From assembly GCF_001905125.1 (NCBI RefSeq), contig NZ_LWLE01000014.1, forward strand, positions 1 through 64,000: a DNA stretch of 64,000 nucleotides. Direction: 5' to 3'. Positions 52,211 through 61,008 of this stretch are shown here, in pieces (positions within the stretch are counted from its first letter, which is position 1; every line of letters starts with the position of its first letter). The DNA is from Streptomyces sp. TSRI0281. GTDB lineage: Bacteria > Actinomycetota > Actinomycetes > Streptomycetales > Streptomycetaceae. The position numbers and the translations under genes were made by a program. The notes beneath the pieces are model-generated. The model was not told the origin of the DNA. It saw only the letters and a list, made by a program, of their open reading frames with translations, and ran no database searches.

Positions 52211-53824
52211 TCAGTGCGGGGGTTCGGGGGAGATCGTGCGCTTGTGATCCGGGTTGTCCGGCTTCAGGAACCAGTGCCGGGCCGAGACCAGCCACCAGGT
52301 CGCCGCGAAGCCGAGCACCACCAGGACCGCGATCGGGGCGTAGTTGAAGGTCTCCCAGGTGACCGGCGACACCTGGGGCAGCATGAACAGCACCGTGATG
52401 ATCACGACCCACGTCACCGCCACGATGCCGATCGGGCGCGACCAGCGGCCGAGGTGCCAGGGGCCGCGGGCGAAGTCGTCGCCGCGCAGGAGGCGGAGCA
52501 GGGTCGGGATCACGTACGCGATGTAGAGGCCGATCACCGCGATGGACGTGACGGCGGCGTACGCGGTGACATTGATCAGGTACGGGAGGCCGAGGGCGAG
52601 GGCGCTCAGGGCGGCGAGCCAGACCGCCGCGACGGGGGTGCGGGTGCGGGGGCTGACCGTGTGCCAGATGTGGGAGAACGGCAGGGCGCCGTCGCGGGAG
52701 AAGGCGTAGATCATGCGGCTGTTGGCCGTGACCGAGGCCATGCCGCAGAAGAGCTGGGCGCCGATCACCACCAGCAGCAGGAGCTTGCCCGTCGTCGCGC
52801 CGAGGGCGTCCAGGAGGATCTGGGCGGGCGGGGCGCCGGTCGGGGACGTGAGGGCGCCCTCGTACGACTGGATGGCGAAGGTGAAGCCGAGCAGAAGGAC
52901 GAAACCGGCGATCCAGGAGGTCCAGATCGACTGCACGATGCCGCGCGGCCCCGCCACCGCGGCGTCGTGCGTCTCCTCCGTCATGTGCGCCGAGGCGTCG
53001 TAGCCGGTGAAGGTGTACTGCGCCATCAGCAGGCCGATCATCACCACGTAGAAGCCGCTGCCCCACCCCGTGTTGTTGACGAACTCGGTGAACACGTACG
53101 ACGCCGACTGGTGCGAGTCCGGTACTAAGGTCAGGGCGCCGACGATGACGGCCACGCCGAACACGTGCCACCAGACGCTGACGCTGTTGAGGACCGCGAC
53201 GATGCCGACGCCGAAGGTGTTGAGGAGACCGTGCAGCACCAGGATCGCGGCGAAGAGCAGGATCGTCCGGCCGGGCGTGACCTCGAAGCCGAACTGGAGG
53301 TTCAGATACGCCCCGAGGCAGGACGCCGCCCCGAAGTCGATCCCGGCGGTGACGGCGACCTGGCCCAGTACGTTGAACCAGCCCGTGAACCACGCCCAGG
53401 CGGCCGCCGAGCGCGGCGGGGCGAGACGGTGGGCCCAGAAGTACAGGCCCGCAGAGGTCGGGTACGCCGAACAGATCTCCGCCATCGCCAGCCCGACGAA
53501 CAGCGTCATCAGGCCGACCCCGACCCATCCCCAGGTGATGACGGCGGGGCCGCCGGTGTTCATCCCGAACAGATACAGCGTCAGACAGCCGGAGAGCACC
53601 GAGATGATCGTGAACGAGACGGCGTAGTTGGAGAAGGCCGACATACGGCGGGCGAGGACCTGGGTGTAGCCGAGTTCGGCCAGCCGCGCCTCGTCCGATC
53701 CGGGCGCCGCGGACCGGTCGGGGGACGCGGACGGACCGGAGGACGCGGGCCGGTCGGTGGGCGGGGCGGACGATGCCGGTGGGCCGGGGGGTCCCGCGTG
53801 TGGCGCGGGTGAGTCGTTTGTCAT
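52211..53824 (-). CDS. APC-superfamily amino-acid permease
   Basis: The 537-residue membrane protein has about twelve helices after a 60-residue Pro/Ser/Asp-rich N-terminus. APC signatures are present: SVLSGCLTLYLFGMNTGGPA (first helix, broken by Gly), TFTGYDASAHMTEET, and the ALSALALGLPYLINV region. The closest family type is amino-acid/GABA permeases. ATG 53824 has GGGGGC immediately upstream. It is monocistronic, just left of a helicase terminator. Confidence 0.92.
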   Translation of the reverse strand: MTNDSPAPHAGPPGPPASSAPPTDRPASSGPSASPDRSAAPGSDEARLAELGYTQVLARRMSAFSNYAVSFTIISVLSGCLTLYLFGMNTGGPAVITWGWVGVGLMTLFVGLAMAEICSAYPTSAGLYFWAHRLAPPRSAAAWAWFTGWFNVLGQVAVTAGIDFGAASCLGAYLNLQFGFEVTPGRTILLFAAILVLHGLLNTFGVGIVAVLNSVSVWWHVFGVAVIVGALTLVPDSHQSASYVFTEFVNNTGWGSGFYVVMIGLLMAQYTFTGYDASAHMTEETHDAAVAGPRGIVQSIWTSWIAGFVLLLGFTFAIQSYEGALTSPTGAPPAQILLDALGATTGKLLLLVVIGAQLFCGMASVTANSRMIYAFSRDGALPFSHIWHTVSPRTRTPVAAVWLAALSALALGLPYLINVTAYAAVTSIAVIGLYIAYVIPTLLRLLRGDDFARGPWHLGRWSRPIGIVAVTWVVIITVLFMLPQVSPVTWETFNYAPIAVLVVLGFAATWWLVSARHWFLKPDNPDHKRTISPEPPH

Positions 53825-53998
53825 GCCCCCAGCGATTCCCTTGCCGGGCAGCCGACATGCGTACCGGGTGGCCCGGAAACGACCCCGCGACCCCGCGACC
53901 CCGCCGGAGCCGAGCACGAAGACGAGCGACGAGCGACCAGCGGCCAGCGGCCAGCGGCCAGCGGCGAACGCCGGGGGCGCAGCGCCGGAGACACAACA

Positions 53999-54031
53999 AA
54001 GCGGGCCCGTCCGTGAAGGACGGGCCCGCTT
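53999..54031 (-). terminator. Terminator of the DEAD-box helicase gene
   Basis: AAGCGGGCCCGTCC (53999-54012) pairs perfectly with GGACGGGCCCGCTT (54018-54031) around GTGAA. On the minus strand it is followed by TTTGTTGTGT, a T-rich tract. Confidence 0.9.
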
Positions 54032-54084
54032 CAGCAGGTCGGCCGAGCTGCCTCGCGGCAGCTCAACAGTTCAGCGGAGCGCGA

Positions 54085-56502
54085 TCAGCCGTTGCGCTTC
54101 CAGCGCGGCTTGTCGTCGCGGCGGCCGAAGGAACCGGTGTTGGTGCCGGTGTTGGCACCACGGTGGTCATCACGGCGGCCGGTCGGACGGTCGCCGGCGC
54201 CACCGGCGCGGAAGCCGCCCGAGGGACGGTCGTCACGGCGGTCACGGTTGAACGGACGGTCGCTGCCGCCGGCGCGGAAGCCACTGGTGGGGCGGTCGCC
54301 GCCACGGTCGCGGTTGAACGACGGACGGTCGTTGTCACGACGCTCGAACGAACGGCCACCACGGTCGCCGCCACGGTCATCACGGCGTTCGCCGCCACGG
54401 TCGTCGCGACGGTCGCCACCGCCGGAGCGGAAGCCACCGGTGGGACGGTCGCCACCACGGTCACGGTTGAACGACGGACGGTCGTTGTCACGACGCTCGA
54501 ACGAACGGCCACCACGGTCGCCGCCACGGTCGTCGCGACGGTCGCCACCACCGGAACGGAAGCCACCGGTGGGACGGTCGCCACCACGGTCACGGTTGAA
54601 CGACGGACGGTCATTGTCACGACGCTCGAACGAACGGCCACCACGGTCGCCACCGCGGTCATCGCGACGGTCGCCACCACCGGAACGGAAGCCGCCCCGG
54701 TCGTTGCCACCGCGGTAACCGCCACGGTCGCCACCGCGGTCGTCACGGCGGTTGTCGCGGCGCTCGTAGTTGCCGCGCTCGTCACGGCGCTCCTCGCGCA
54801 CGGCCGGCTGCTCCGGTACGGACACGGCGGCCTCGATCGCGGCCTCCGCCTCGGCGGCGGCCTCGGCCACCGCTGCCTCGGGGTCGTCGCCCCGCTCGCG
54901 CGCGGCGCGGGCGACCAGGCGGTCGGCCTCCTCGCGCAGCTCACCGGCGCGGCGCTGGACGCGCTCCAGCTGCTTGGTCAGGTCGGCGACCTCGCGCTCG
55001 GCCTGCTTGGCGGCGTTGTTCGCGGAGTCGGCCTGGACCTCGGTCAGCGAACGGGCACCGGTGATCTCGGCGACCTCCGGCTCGAAGACGCCCGCGCCCT
55101 GGACGAGGTGGCGGGAGGCGTCGACGCCCGCGTCCTCCATCAGGCGGAAGATCTGGCGGCGCTGGTGCGGAAGCGCCAGGGAGACGACGACACCGGACTT
55201 GCCGGCGCGGGCGGTACGGCCCGAACGGTGCAGGTAGTCCTTGTGGTCACCGGCCGGGTCCACGTTCAGGACCAGGTCGATGCCGTCGACGTGGATACCG
55301 CGCGCGGCGACGTCGGTCGCGACCAGCGCGTGGACGTAACCCTTCTTGAAGTCCTCAAGAACGCGGGTACGGGCGCCCTGGGTCATGCCGCCGTGCAGCG
55401 CGTCCGCCTTCACGCCGGACTCGATGAGCTGCTCGGCGATGCGGTCGGCACCCAGCTGGGTGCGGACGAAGATGATCGTGCGGCCCTTGCGGGCGGCGAT
55501 GGCGGCCGTGACCGGCGCCTTGTCCTTCGGCTTCACGACGAGGACGTGGTGCGACATGGTCGAGACGTTGCCCTGGGCGCTGTCGACCTCGTGGCTCACC
55601 GGGTTGGTCAGGTAACGCTTGACCAGGGTGCCGATCTCGTTCTCCATGGTGGCGGAGAAGAGCATGCGCTGGCCGCCGCCGGGGATCTGGTCGAGCAGCT
55701 CGGTGACCTCGGGCAGGAAGCCCAGGTCGGACATCTGGTCGGCCTCGTCGAGGACGGCGACCTGGACGTTCTCCAGGGAGCAGGCGCCCCGGTTGATGAT
55801 GTCGCGCAGGCGGCCCGGGGTGGCGACGAGGACGTCGACACCGCGCTCCAGCGCGTAGATCTGGTTGCCCATCGACGTACCGCCGCAGACGACCTTCATC
55901 TTCAGGCCGAGCACGTCGCCGTAGGGCTGGAGCGCGTCCGCGACCTGCATCGCGAGCTCACGCGTCGGGGTGAGGATGACGGCGCGGGGCTTCTTCTTCT
56001 CGGTGAAGCCACCGGCCAGCGCGGCCAGGGTCGGCAGACCGAAGGAGAGGGTCTTGCCGGAGCCGGTACGGCCACGGCCGAGGATGTCCTTTCCGGCCAG
56101 GGCGTCCGGGATGGTCGCTGCCTGGATCGGGAAGGGCGAGGTCACACCGTTCTGCGCGAGCTTGCGGACGATGCCGTCGGGCAGTCCGAGCGAGCTGAAG
56201 GTGACGGTCGGCTCGGCGTCGGCCTCGTCGACGGGCTGCGCGTCCACGGTCTCGGAGACCTCGGCGGCGGCCGTCTGCGTCTCGGAGACCTCAGCGACCT
56301 CGGCGGCCTCGACGACCTCGGAAACCGCAGCGGTCTCAGCGACCTCGGCGGTGACGGTGATGGTGTCGGCGACGATCTCGTCGGCCTGGGAAGCCTGAGG
56401 TGCCTGGGAAGCCTGGGCCACTACGGCCTCGGCGAGCTCAGCGAGCTCTGCGTTGTCGACGTTCTCGGGCATGACGGTGTGGTCAGAACTGGAAATTGAC
56501 AT
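54085..56502 (-). CDS. DEAD-box RNA helicase with RGG-repeat tail
   Basis: The 805-residue RNA helicase has an acidic Ala/Glu/Val-rich N-terminus. The helicase core lies at about 105-470: Q-motif FSSLGLPDGIVRKLAQNGVT, motif I GRTGSGKT, motif II VLDEADQM, motif III SATME, motif VI HRSGRTAR. A linker with predicted helices follows. A long C-terminal low-complexity tail carries (R/G/D-rich) repeats, including four near-identical 43-residue blocks. RGG tails bind RNA and favour condensates. The ATG at 56502 gives the best N-terminus. Such genes are induced by cold in related bacteria; no cold-box is identified here. Confidence 0.93.
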   Translation of the reverse strand: MSISSSDHTVMPENVDNAELAELAEAVVAQASQAPQASQADEIVADTITVTAEVAETAAVSEVVEAAEVAEVSETQTAAAEVSETVDAQPVDEADAEPTVTFSSLGLPDGIVRKLAQNGVTSPFPIQAATIPDALAGKDILGRGRTGSGKTLSFGLPTLAALAGGFTEKKKPRAVILTPTRELAMQVADALQPYGDVLGLKMKVVCGGTSMGNQIYALERGVDVLVATPGRLRDIINRGACSLENVQVAVLDEADQMSDLGFLPEVTELLDQIPGGGQRMLFSATMENEIGTLVKRYLTNPVSHEVDSAQGNVSTMSHHVLVVKPKDKAPVTAAIAARKGRTIIFVRTQLGADRIAEQLIESGVKADALHGGMTQGARTRVLEDFKKGYVHALVATDVAARGIHVDGIDLVLNVDPAGDHKDYLHRSGRTARAGKSGVVVSLALPHQRRQIFRLMEDAGVDASRHLVQGAGVFEPEVAEITGARSLTEVQADSANNAAKQAEREVADLTKQLERVQRRAGELREEADRLVARAARERGDDPEAAVAEAAAEAEAAIEAAVSVPEQPAVREERRDERGNYERRDNRRDDRGGDRGGYRGGNDRGGFRSGGGDRRDDRGGDRGGRSFERRDNDRPSFNRDRGGDRPTGGFRSGGGDRRDDRGGDRGGRSFERRDNDRPSFNRDRGGDRPTGGFRSGGGDRRDDRGGERRDDRGGDRGGRSFERRDNDRPSFNRDRGGDRPTSGFRAGGSDRPFNRDRRDDRPSGGFRAGGAGDRPTGRRDDHRGANTGTNTGSFGRRDDKPRWKRNG
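54286..54720 (-). repeat. 129-bp coding tandem repeat in the helicase tail
   Basis: Near-identical 129-nt units start at about 54415, 54544 and 54673, with a fourth partial or variant unit before them (54286 onward). Each encodes 43 residues of the type SGGGDRRDDRGGDRGGRSFE. The high nucleotide identity indicates recent expansion or gene conversion. Confidence 0.9.
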
Positions 56503-56711
56503 GCGAAATGCGAAACCTTCCGGAGTCTCGGCACGCGCCCGTAACTCCGTGATTCGCAATTTCGACCGCCTCAATGCGGTCCAGCCACGGCAAGGGAGAG
56601 TACGCGCCACACGGCGCTCTTCTGTGTCGGCGCCGGGCAATGGGATCAAACGATCTACCACCATACGCACTCTCACCCACATTGCGCAAACCATCCCCTC
56701 CCCTCGCGTCC

Positions 56712-57284
56712 CTACACCGGCCCCACCTGCGGTGATGCCTCCGGAGTCCGCAGCATCTCCGGCCGCCGCGGTGCGGTCATCGCACCGGCACGGAGCTGCG
56801 CGGCGGGCGAGGCCGAGGGGGGTGGCGTGGGCGGTTCCGAGGGCTGCGGGGGCTTCGGATCGGGGTCGGGATCGGGGCCGGGAGCCGACGGGCTCGGCGG
56901 CTCCGGGGTGACCGGCGACGGCTCCGCGGGCCCCGGCGCGGAAAGGGTCGGAGTCGGCGGCCGGCCTCCCAGGGTGGGCGGCGGGGTGCCCGGGGTCCGG
57001 CGCGGGCCCTGCGGGGCGGTCGACGGGGTGGCCCCCGAGGCGTCCGGGTCCGGCTCCCCCGGGATCTCCCGGTCGGAGTGCGTGCGGGCGAGGCCACGGC
57101 CGGCGCCGGCCGTGCCGGAGTCCGGCACGGTGCCGTCCGGCTCGGCATCCCCGCCCTTCTCGTCCGCGGACCGCGAGGGCCCCGGCCTCGCGTCGTCGTC
57201 ACCGACGCTCATACAGCCTGTGGACGCGGCGATCGTCAGCGCGGTGACGGCTGCCCATCGGACGGGAGCGGAAAACTGGCGCAC
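56712..57284 (-). CDS. Probable secreted lipoprotein, Pro-rich
   Basis: The 190-residue protein begins with a signal peptide (VRQFSAPVRWAAVTALTIAA) ending STGC, an imperfect lipobox. The mature part is low-complexity Pro/Ser/Asp-rich (PDPDPDPKPPQPSEPPTPPP), with no recognised fold. GTG 57284 has GGAGG upstream. It may be a wall-spanning linker lipoprotein. Confidence 0.7.
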   Translation of the reverse strand: MRQFSAPVRWAAVTALTIAASTGCMSVGDDDARPGPSRSADEKGGDAEPDGTVPDSGTAGAGRGLARTHSDREIPGEPDPDASGATPSTAPQGPRRTPGTPPPTLGGRPPTPTLSAPGPAEPSPVTPEPPSPSAPGPDPDPDPKPPQPSEPPTPPPSASPAAQLRAGAMTAPRRPEMLRTPEASPQVGPV

Positions 57285-57572
57285 GGGTGGGACCTCCGGA
57301 GCGAGGAAACGGCGGAGCGGAACGGCGGAGCGAGGAAACGGCGGAGCGAACGGCGGAGCGGAACGGCGACCGAACGGCACGACCGCACACGACGGCCGCG
57401 CAGAACAGCCGCCCCGAACGGCCGCTCGGGGCGGCCACATCGGGTGGCGGGGGCGGGACAGCTCCGTGGGTCCGCGAGGACCTACGCCGACGGGGCCGTA
57501 CGGGAGCGGCGCCGTGCCCAACTCCCCAACCCCCGCCGGAGACACGCCCGACACGCCGCCCGCCCGGCCGCG

Positions 57573-57947
57573 TTACGTCCCGAACCCGCCCGCCAGCTCC
57601 GCGCCCAGAAAGACCGCCCCCAGTCCCACCAGCAGGGACACCACCACATTGGCCGCGGCAAGGAAGGCCCGGCCGGTCTCGGCCAGCCGCAGCGTCTCGT
57701 ACGAGAACGTCGAGTACGTCGTCAGCGCCCCGCACAGCCCCGTACCCAGCAGGGCGTACGTATGTGCGGAGACCGCGGCCCCGGTCAGCACCCCGAGCAG
57801 CAGGCTGCCCGCCGCGTTGACGGTGAACGTCCCCCACGGGAACACATACGGAAGTCCCCTTCCGTGGTGCGCCTGCACCGCGCGGTCCGTCAGATAGCGC
57901 AGGGGCGCCCCGACGGCCCCGCCGATCACCACCAGCAGCCAGTTCAC
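57573..57947 (-). CDS. crcB2: Fluoride channel CrcB, second subunit
   Basis: The 124-residue protein has four transmembrane helices and the Fluc signatures VIGGAVGAPLRYLTDR, FTVNAAGSLLLGVLTG (pore Asn) and GLCGALTTYSTFSYE (Phe/Thr track). Fluc channels are dimeric F- exporters. Paired crcB genes usually form heterodimers. Its GTG overlaps the preceding crcB stop by 4 nt. Confidence 0.95.
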   Translation of the reverse strand: MNWLLVVIGGAVGAPLRYLTDRAVQAHHGRGLPYVFPWGTFTVNAAGSLLLGVLTGAAVSAHTYALLGTGLCGALTTYSTFSYETLRLAETGRAFLAAANVVVSLLVGLGAVFLGAELAGGFGT

Positions 57948-58537
57948 GCGGCCCGCCCACCACCGCGTGCGCCCAGCAGCGCCCGCGTCGCCGCAGCCGC
58001 GCCCCACACCGCGCCGAGCGCCCCCACGACGGTCACCACCGCGTACGCCATGGCGGTCAGCGCCTCCTGGCGCACCAACAGCTTCGACACATCGGCCGCG
58101 TACGTCGAGAACGTCGTGAACCCGCCGAGTACCCCGACCCCGAGGAACGGCCGCACCAGCGGACGGGTCACCACGCCCCGCTCGGAGATCAGCACCATCA
58201 CTACGCCGATCAGGGCGCAGCCGGTCACATTGACGCCGAGGACCGCCCAGGGGAACGCTCCTTCGGCGGTCGGCCAAAGCAGCAGGGCGGCGTACCGCGC
58301 GGAGGCACCCAGCGCGCCGCCCGCCGCGATGGCCCCGAGCACCTTCCACTTCTCGCGACCGGCCGTCTCCGCCCGTTGCGCGGGAACGGAGAGATCGACA
58401 TCGGGGTCGATGGCCGGGCCCCGGGCCCGGCCGCCGCGGCCCCCGGCACCGTTGCCGAACCCGTCACCGTGGCCGAACCCGTCACCGTGGCCGTCGCTGT
58501 CGCCGTCGGGCTCCCGCTCGGGCCGGGGAGAGCTCAC
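57944..58537 (-). CDS. crcB1: Fluoride channel CrcB, first subunit
   Basis: The 197-residue protein has a variable Asp/Gly-rich N-terminal extension (about 60 residues). The Fluc core follows: AIAAGGALGASARYAALL, LGVNVTGCALIGVVMV and GVLGGFTTFSTYAADV. It should pair with the downstream crcB. Its start overlaps the metallopeptidase stop in GTGA and its stop overlaps the next crcB in the same way, so three genes are tightly coupled. Confidence 0.94.
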   Translation of the reverse strand: MSSPRPEREPDGDSDGHGDGFGHGDGFGNGAGGRGGRARGPAIDPDVDLSVPAQRAETAGREKWKVLGAIAAGGALGASARYAALLLWPTAEGAFPWAVLGVNVTGCALIGVVMVLISERGVVTRPLVRPFLGVGVLGGFTTFSTYAADVSKLLVRQEALTAMAYAVVTVVGALGAVWGAAAATRALLGARGGGRAA

Positions 58538-58884
58538 CCGTACCCCAGCGCGTGCAGCCGCTCGTCGTCGATGCCGAAGTGGTGGGCGATCTCGTGGACC
58601 ACGGTGATCTCCGTCTCGGCGACGACGTCCTCGTGCGACTCGCACATCCGCAGCGTCGGACCCCGGTAGATGGTGATCCGGTCCGGCAGCACACCCGCGT
58701 ACCACTCACCGCGGTCGGTGAGCGGCGTGCCCTCGTACAGCCCGAGCAGCTCGGGGTCGCCGGGGGCCGGTTCGTCCTCGACGAACACCGCGACGTTGTC
58801 CATCAGCCGCGTCAGCTCCGGCGGAATCCGGTCAAGAGCCTGGCTCACCAGCTCTTCGAACTGCTCCCGCGTCATCTCCAGCAC
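58534..58884 (-). CDS. Zincin-like metallopeptidase (DUF1025 type)
   Basis: The 116-residue minimal zincin has motif VHEIAHHFGIDDERLHALGY (HExxH plus downstream His/Asp ligands, residues 96-115). The family is widespread in Actinobacteria and mostly uncharacterised. GTG 58884 is preferred over ATG 58875, which sits on the ribosome site. It is the first gene of the zincin-crcB-crcB group. Confidence 0.88.
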   Translation of the reverse strand: MLEMTREQFEELVSQALDRIPPELTRLMDNVAVFVEDEPAPGDPELLGLYEGTPLTDRGEWYAGVLPDRITIYRGPTLRMCESHEDVVAETEITVVHEIAHHFGIDDERLHALGYG

Positions 58885-58996
58885 CCCGCCATTGTCACGT
58901 ACGACCGGCCGGGACGGGCGGGCTCCGGCGGTCCGGTCCGGGGTCCCGGCACAGCGCCCCCGCATGTCGGGGGCCGTATCGGGGCATACGGGTCCA

Positions 58997-60604
58997 ATGG
59001 CCCGCGACCCGTTCCGTGCCGCAGTCGACCGCACCCGGCACCGCTCCCGAACCAAGCGCCCGCACCTCCGCAACTCCCTCCGCCGCTCCTTCCGCAACCC
59101 CCTCCGCACACGCCTCGGCCCGCCCGAGCGACCCGGCCTCCCCGCCGGCCCCCTCGCCGCCGCCCCGAACCCGTACCTCCGCGCGCTGGGCCTGCTCGCC
59201 GTCGTCGTGCTGGGGGCCTGGCTGGGACTGCTGGTCGTGGGCAGCGTCCGTACGCCGGTCGGCCCCATGGACACGAACATGACCCTGCGCCCCTCCCTCA
59301 CCGGCGGCAGCAGGATCAACGTGTCCCCGCTCGGCGCCCTGGAGCTGAACTCGCACGTCGCGCCGCTGCGTCTCGACGTCGATGTCGACCGCCTCGACCC
59401 GGCGCGCTCGCAGACCCTGGTCGACCACCCCGAACAGTTCTCCGGCCTCCAGGACCAGGTCACCCGGGACGTCGCCACCGGCACCCGTGACCTGGCCGTG
59501 CGGTCCTGCGTGGCCGTCGTCTCCGGCGCCACCGCGCTCGGCCTCGCCGTCTACCGCCGCCCGCGCCGCGCCATGGCCGCCGGAGGGCTCGCGCTGACGC
59601 TCCTGGCCGCGTCCGGCGTCAGCGCGTACGCCACCTGGAACCCGAAGTCCGTCCTGGAGCCCCGGTTCTCCGGACTGCTGTCCAGCGCCCCGTCCGTCGT
59701 CGGCGACGCCCGCTCGATCGTCACCGAGTTCGACGTCTACCAGCAGGAACTGGCCCGGCTCGTCACCAATGTCACCAAGCTGTACGACGCCACGTCCACG
59801 CTCCCCGTCTACCGCCCGGACCCCGGCACCATCCGCGTCCTGCACGTCTCCGACGTCCACCTCAACCCCGCGGCCTGGCACATCATCGGCTCGCTCGTCG
59901 AGCAGTACGAGATCGGCGTGATCATCGACTCCGGCGACACCATGGACCACGGCAGTGCCGCCGAGAACGGCTTCCTGGACCCGATCCGCGATCTCGGCGC
60001 GCCCTACGTCTGGGTCCGCGGCAACCACGACTCCCCGATCACCCAGCAGTATCTGAAGGGCTTCGAGAACGTGCACGTCCTGGACGAGGGCAGCGCGGTG
60101 AGCGTGGCCGGACTGCGGATCGCGGGCACCGGCGACCCCCAGTTCACCCCGGACCGCGCGATCCCCGCCGAGGGCCGGGCGGCCGAACAGGCGGCGGGCG
60201 CACGGCTCGCCTCGGCGATCCGCGGCCAGAAACGGGCCGGCACCCCGGTGGACATCGCGGTCGCCCACGACCCGAACGCCGCCCGGGAGACCGACGGCAC
60301 GGTCCCGCTCGTCCTCGCCGGGCATGTGCACCACCGGGTGAACGAACTCCTGAAGCGCGGTACGCGGCTGAAGGTCGAGGGCTCCACGGGCGGCGGGGGG
60401 CTGCGCGCCGTGCAGAACGAGAAGCCCGAGAAGGTGCGTGCCTCGGTGCTCTATCTGGACCGGGCCACCCGCCGTCTACAGGCCTGGGACGAGATCACGC
60501 TGGGCGGTCTGGGCCTGACGACGGCCGAGGTCAGCCGCCATCTGCCGGAGGAGAATCTGAAGAACGCCTCGCCCCCGCCGACGCCCGCCGCGACCTCCCC
60601 GTAA
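58997..60604 (+). CDS. Membrane-anchored metallophosphoesterase
   Basis: The 535-residue protein has an Arg-rich N-terminus (about 1-55) and a transmembrane helix at about 65-90. A roughly 90-residue extracytoplasmic-type segment, another helix near 190-205 and a calcineurin-like phosphoesterase domain (about 275-500) follow. Metal motifs are LHVSDVHLN, IDSGDTMDHG, WVRGNHDSP, VAHDPN and LAGHVHHRV. It acts on phosphoesters at the membrane; the substrate is unknown. ATG 58997 is internal to a longer frame. Confidence 0.88.
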   Translation: MARDPFRAAVDRTRHRSRTKRPHLRNSLRRSFRNPLRTRLGPPERPGLPAGPLAAAPNPYLRALGLLAVVVLGAWLGLLVVGSVRTPVGPMDTNMTLRPSLTGGSRINVSPLGALELNSHVAPLRLDVDVDRLDPARSQTLVDHPEQFSGLQDQVTRDVATGTRDLAVRSCVAVVSGATALGLAVYRRPRRAMAAGGLALTLLAASGVSAYATWNPKSVLEPRFSGLLSSAPSVVGDARSIVTEFDVYQQELARLVTNVTKLYDATSTLPVYRPDPGTIRVLHVSDVHLNPAAWHIIGSLVEQYEIGVIIDSGDTMDHGSAAENGFLDPIRDLGAPYVWVRGNHDSPITQQYLKGFENVHVLDEGSAVSVAGLRIAGTGDPQFTPDRAIPAEGRAAEQAAGARLASAIRGQKRAGTPVDIAVAHDPNAARETDGTVPLVLAGHVHHRVNELLKRGTRLKVEGSTGGGGLRAVQNEKPEKVRASVLYLDRATRRLQAWDEITLGGLGLTTAEVSRHLPEENLKNASPPPTPAATSP

Positions 60605-60685
60605 ACCGTTTTGGCGATAGCTCCCCGCATCCCATATGCTTCTCACGTCCCCGACGCGCTGCAAAGCGAACAGGTGGGCCAATTA

Positions 60686-60758
60686 GCCCTCATCGTCTAG
60701 TGGCCCAGGACGCCGCCCTTTCAAGGCGGTAGCACGGGTTCGAATCCCGTTGGGGGCA
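60686..60758 (+). tRNA. tRNA-Glu (TTC)
   Basis: The 73-nt cloverleaf has anticodon TTC in CTTTCAA and acceptor GCCCTCA with TGGGGGC, including a T-G wobble. T-loop GGTTCGAATCC. It is the first of three tandem tRNAs. Confidence 0.95.
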
Positions 60759-60796
60759 CGCTTTACTGTGTGCGAGACTCGTCTCGCACATTGCTT

Positions 60797-60871
60797 GGTC
60801 CTGTGGAGCAGTTTGGAGTGCTCGCCACCCTGTCAAGGTGGAGGCCGCGGGTTCAAATCCCGTCAGGACCG
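60797..60871 (+). tRNA. tRNA-Asp (GTC)
   Basis: The 75-nt cloverleaf has anticodon GTC in CTGTCAA, acceptor GGTCCTG/CAGGACC, and T-loop GGTTCAAATCC. A perfect 10-bp stem (TGTGCGAGAC / GTCTCGCACA, 60769-60790) lies between it and tRNA-Glu. Confidence 0.95.
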
Positions 60872-60893
60872 CTGCAGCCCTTGTGCGCTGCGT

Positions 60894-60967
60894 GGCTGGG
60901 TAGCTCAGTTGGTACGAGCGATCGCCTGAAAAGCGATAGGTCGCCGGTTCGATCCCGGCCCCAGCCA
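60894..60967 (+). tRNA. tRNA-Phe (GAA)
   Basis: The 74-nt cloverleaf has anticodon GAA in CTGAAAA, acceptor GGCTGGG/CCCAGCC, and T-loop GGTTCGATCCC. CCA is encoded at 60968-60970. Confidence 0.95.
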
Positions 60968-61008
60968 CCACCCGAAGGCCCCGTCCGGTGGACGGGGCCT
61001 TCGTCGTG

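Noticed and set aside
53773..56499. Very long open frame antisense to the DEAD-box helicase (Thr/Val/Ala-rich)
   Set aside because: It mirrors the helicase RGG repeats and GC-rich codon pattern; no domain, ribosome site or independent support.
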